Below, in pieces: positions 6,774 through 8,883 of a stretch of DNA of 8,883 nt. The stretch spans positions 1 through 8,883 of the forward strand of contig DKYD01000017.1 of the NCBI GenBank assembly GCA_002492335.1. Direction: 5' to 3'. The notes beneath the pieces were generated by a model. That model did not search any database, was not told the DNA's origin, and worked only from the letters and a program-made list of their open reading frames with translations. Numbering within the stretch: position 1 is the first letter of the stretch; every line of letters begins with the position of its first letter. A program made the translations under genes and the position numbers. Origin of the DNA: Lachnospiraceae bacterium UBA7109 (lineage in GTDB: Bacteria > Bacillota > Clostridia > Lachnospirales > Lachnospiraceae).

Positions 6774-7929
6774 TTGACAACACTCCGCTAATGCTGTTAT
6801 CTTCTACAAAAGTATTTCCATTGTATAAGAACAATACACTTGTAATCTTATTTTCCTTCATGATTTTGTGAATATCACCATAATAATATCTTGGATCAAT
6901 CACGATAATTTCCCGATAATACGGCGTCAGAAACGGAATCATGCAGTTTGCATAAGAATCCTTGACAAGAAGCAGTCTGTCCGTAGATTCTGCCGTCGTC
7001 CGGATATCTATCATACTGTAATTTCCACCTAAAAATACCGCATATTTATCCTTTCCCGTAAGCTTCGTACTGTCATACAGAGTCGCTGTTTTCTTCTTTT
7101 CATCCACATAATTTACAACGACGGACACCTCTTCTTTCGATTTCTCCGCCGCATAAATGTAAATCGGTTCTTTGTAACCGCTTTCATATCCGCTTACGGC
7201 AGATAATGTCCCATTAAAATCATTTGTCACTGCATAAGGCTTAAGCTTCGATGTCTTTGATGCATCAAGCTTCATTGTCTCTGCCAGCTCCTGATACCCG
7301 TAATAAGCCCCAAGCGTTGTCCAGTGATGGTCTGTATGATAATATATCTCTTCATCCTTGTGTTTTTTTAATGTTTTCTGTACATCTACCCATCGGATGC
7401 TGCTTCCAAGTGCTTCCTTAATCTCTTCAAATTCTTTGCTCTGGTCCTCTGTCACTGCCAGGCCCGGGAGCTTATCTGACAGAATATTCGCCGCATTCGG
7501 AACAAGCATCATATAGACAGGCACATCTTTATATGTATCGCCAAATGTCTTTATCGCGTTCAGATTATCCGTCATCTGCTCTTCGTCTGGCTGCGCGATA
7601 TCTTCCATCAGATAGCTCTTCTTCCCCTTAAAAACACCGTTCGATTCCCGCTTCCCCATAAGAAGCTCCAGATTCGTCTTTAAAGTAACCCAGAAATCAC
7701 GCCCGGCAAACTGATCAGATTTGTAAGTTTCATAGCGCTCCATATAACTTCCGCCCTCAATACCCGACCAGGTTAATTCCGGCTTCTGTTCCAGCATACG
7801 ATTTTCTTTTTCCGAATATTTCTTATCCTTTGTGATCAGATTTGTAACACATATAATAGCAAGAACTCCCGCAAATAAAAGAGCCATAATCTGTAAGCTA
7901 CGCTGTTTTTTACTTCTTCTTTCTTTCAT
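6766..7929 (-). CDS. DHHW-family membrane-anchored protein (AlgX/AlgJ-like), probable glycan O-acylation partner
   Basis: This 387-residue protein has a basic N-terminus (KERRSKKQR) and one hydrophobic segment at about 12-31, consistent with a signal anchor placing the rest outside the membrane. The extracellular part carries the DHHW signature at 200-203 (HTDHHWTTLG), and a later VKDSYANCMIP with S325. By analogy with AlgX, where Asp and His of a DxHW motif work with a later Ser, D200, H202 and S325 could form an SGNH-like triad. AlgX and AlgJ move acetyl groups onto alginate; the acceptor here is unknown and the call does not imply alginate. It begins 12 bp after the MBOAT gene stop, and its AGGAG ribosome site overlaps that stop codon. 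The pairing with an MBOAT acyltransferase supports a surface polysaccharide O-acetylation role. Confidence 0.87.
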   Translation of the reverse strand: MKERRSKKQRSLQIMALLFAGVLAIICVTNLITKDKKYSEKENRMLEQKPELTWSGIEGGSYMERYETYKSDQFAGRDFWVTLKTNLELLMGKRESNGVFKGKKSYLMEDIAQPDEEQMTDNLNAIKTFGDTYKDVPVYMMLVPNAANILSDKLPGLAVTEDQSKEFEEIKEALGSSIRWVDVQKTLKKHKDEEIYYHTDHHWTTLGAYYGYQELAETMKLDASKTSKLKPYAVTNDFNGTLSAVSGYESGYKEPIYIYAAEKSKEEVSVVVNYVDEKKKTATLYDSTKLTGKDKYAVFLGGNYSMIDIRTTAESTDRLLLVKDSYANCMIPFLTPYYREIIVIDPRYYYGDIHKIMKENKITSVLFLYNGNTFVEDNSISGVLSNG

Positions 7930-7941
7930 CTGATTACACTC

Positions 7942-8883
7942 CTAGAATCTAAAATACAGGAACGGATTGTATGACTCCGTCACAAGATACGCAACACACA
8001 GCAGAAAAAGTACCGTATACACGATACAGTTTGCCACAGTTCTTACGTGCTTTTCCCTATAAATAAGTTTCTCATATATACGGTGGACAACCGGCGTGGA
8101 TCCAAGAATAAGAAGAACCCACATCACACCGTTTCTTACAAGTATATAAAGTCCTCTTTTATCTGCCAGTCCACATCCGCCGATACCGATCATATGCTTC
8201 AGATACTCAATCGCGCTTCCAAACGTCGGGCTGAAGAAAAAGACCCAGCCTGTCATGACAAGCGCCAGACAGTAAATATGACTGATTACTGACGGAACCT
8301 TATCCAGGAATTTTGCCAGAATATACTTTTCAATCAATAAAAGCACACCATAATATAATCCCCACATCACAAAGTTCCATGCCGCTCCGTGCCAGAGTCC
8401 TGTCAGCATCCAGACAACGAGAATATTGCGGATATGCTTTCCCTTACTGACACGGTTCCCTCCAAGCGGGATATACACATAATCCCGGAACCACGTACTC
8501 AGAGAGATATGCCACCTTCGCCAGAAATCTGTGATACTCTTCGCCGTATAAGGATAGAAGAAATTTCTCCGGAACTCGAATCCGAACATCTTTCCAAGTC
8601 CCACCGCCATATCCGAGTATCCGCTAAAATCAAAATAAATCTGGAATGTATATGCCGCACATCCAAGCCATGCACTCAACACGGAAACCTGATCCATTTC
8701 CATGGAAGTAACCTGATTAAACACCATACCGATGCTATTTGCCAGCAGCACCTTCTTCGAAAGTCCCCGGATAAAAAACAACACACCTGCACCAAATTTA
8801 TCCAGAGTCTCTTTTCTTACATGAAGCTGCCTGTCAATATCTGCATACTGGACGATCGGCCCTGCAATAAGCTGTGGAAACAT
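7942..8883 (-). CDS. MBOAT-family O-acyltransferase (AlgI/DltB-like), partial at the window edge
   Basis: This multi-pass membrane acyltransferase is expected to pass an acyl group, usually acetyl, across the membrane to an extracellular acceptor protein or glycan. The 313 residues seen are the C-terminal two thirds of a family member normally near 450-500 residues. The first codon visible at the edge is ATG, but the following FPQLIAGPI block is internal in the family, so this Met is unlikely to be the start. Family signatures are clear: YFDFSGYSDMAVGLGKMFGF (83-102), FWRRWHISLSTWFRDY with H125, IPLGGNR (138-144), and TGLWHGAAWNFVMWG with H165, the conserved catalytic histidine. Several hydrophobic helices follow to the end FLYFRF. 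It is the most upstream gene of the operon visible here, and the DHHW gene follows after 12 bp. Confidence 0.93.
   Translation of the reverse strand: MFPQLIAGPIVQYADIDRQLHVRKETLDKFGAGVLFFIRGLSKKVLLANSIGMVFNQVTSMEMDQVSVLSAWLGCAAYTFQIYFDFSGYSDMAVGLGKMFGFEFRRNFFYPYTAKSITDFWRRWHISLSTWFRDYVYIPLGGNRVSKGKHIRNILVVWMLTGLWHGAAWNFVMWGLYYGVLLLIEKYILAKFLDKVPSVISHIYCLALVMTGWVFFFSPTFGSAIEYLKHMIGIGGCGLADKRGLYILVRNGVMWVLLILGSTPVVHRIYEKLIYREKHVRTVANCIVYTVLFLLCVAYLVTESYNPFLYFRF

Noticed and set aside
7942..8883. Taking the Met at 8881-8883 as the true MBOAT start
   Set aside because: The sequence after it is an internal MBOAT block and the N-terminal helices are missing. The frame simply runs off the window edge.

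Overview
The window looks like part of a Clostridia chromosome, most likely Lachnospiraceae. The clues are moderate GC, strong AGGAGG-type ribosome binding sites, tight one-strand packing, an MBOAT/DHHW acyl-transfer pair, a Csp-like intracellular S8 peptidase, and the character of the ClpX and LigA proteins. The family-level assignment is an inference from recalled protein character, not from any search.

Layout: apart from the last 13 codons of a plus-strand gene at 1-42, every gene is on the minus strand and reads from the right edge to the left. In transcription order they are: MBOAT O-acyltransferase (5' end outside the window), DHHW/AlgX-like membrane-anchored protein, 23S rRNA pseudouridine synthase of the RluF type, NAD-dependent DNA ligase LigA, ClpX-type AAA+ unfoldase, Csp-like subtilase, a 95-residue coiled-coil protein, and a divergent signal peptidase II. 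Gaps are 3 to 51 bp, and two pairs overlap (8 bp and 50 bp). The run ends at a perfect 16-bp inverted repeat at 54-92 that can stop transcription from both sides. No gene-free stretch exceeds 60 bp.

Functionally there are three blocks. The right block (MBOAT plus DHHW) is a cell-surface glycan O-acylation module. The middle block (rluF, ligA) is RNA modification and DNA joining. The left block (clpX, S8 peptidase, coiled-coil protein, lspA) is rich in proteolysis and membrane-protein processing. ClpX, LigA and LspA all depart from their textbook forms at conserved positions and sit outside their usual neighbourhoods. They may therefore be second-copy paralogs rather than the housekeeping enzymes, which only the whole genome can settle.

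The most striking non-coding element is a 15-bp hairpin between clpX and the S8 peptidase. It looks like an intrinsic terminator for clpX, but its 3' arm contains the peptidase Shine-Dalgarno sequence and its U-tract abuts the peptidase start codon. One structure could therefore limit both transcription into the peptidase and its translation. I saw no RNA genes, CRISPR arrays, insertion sequences or phage genes.
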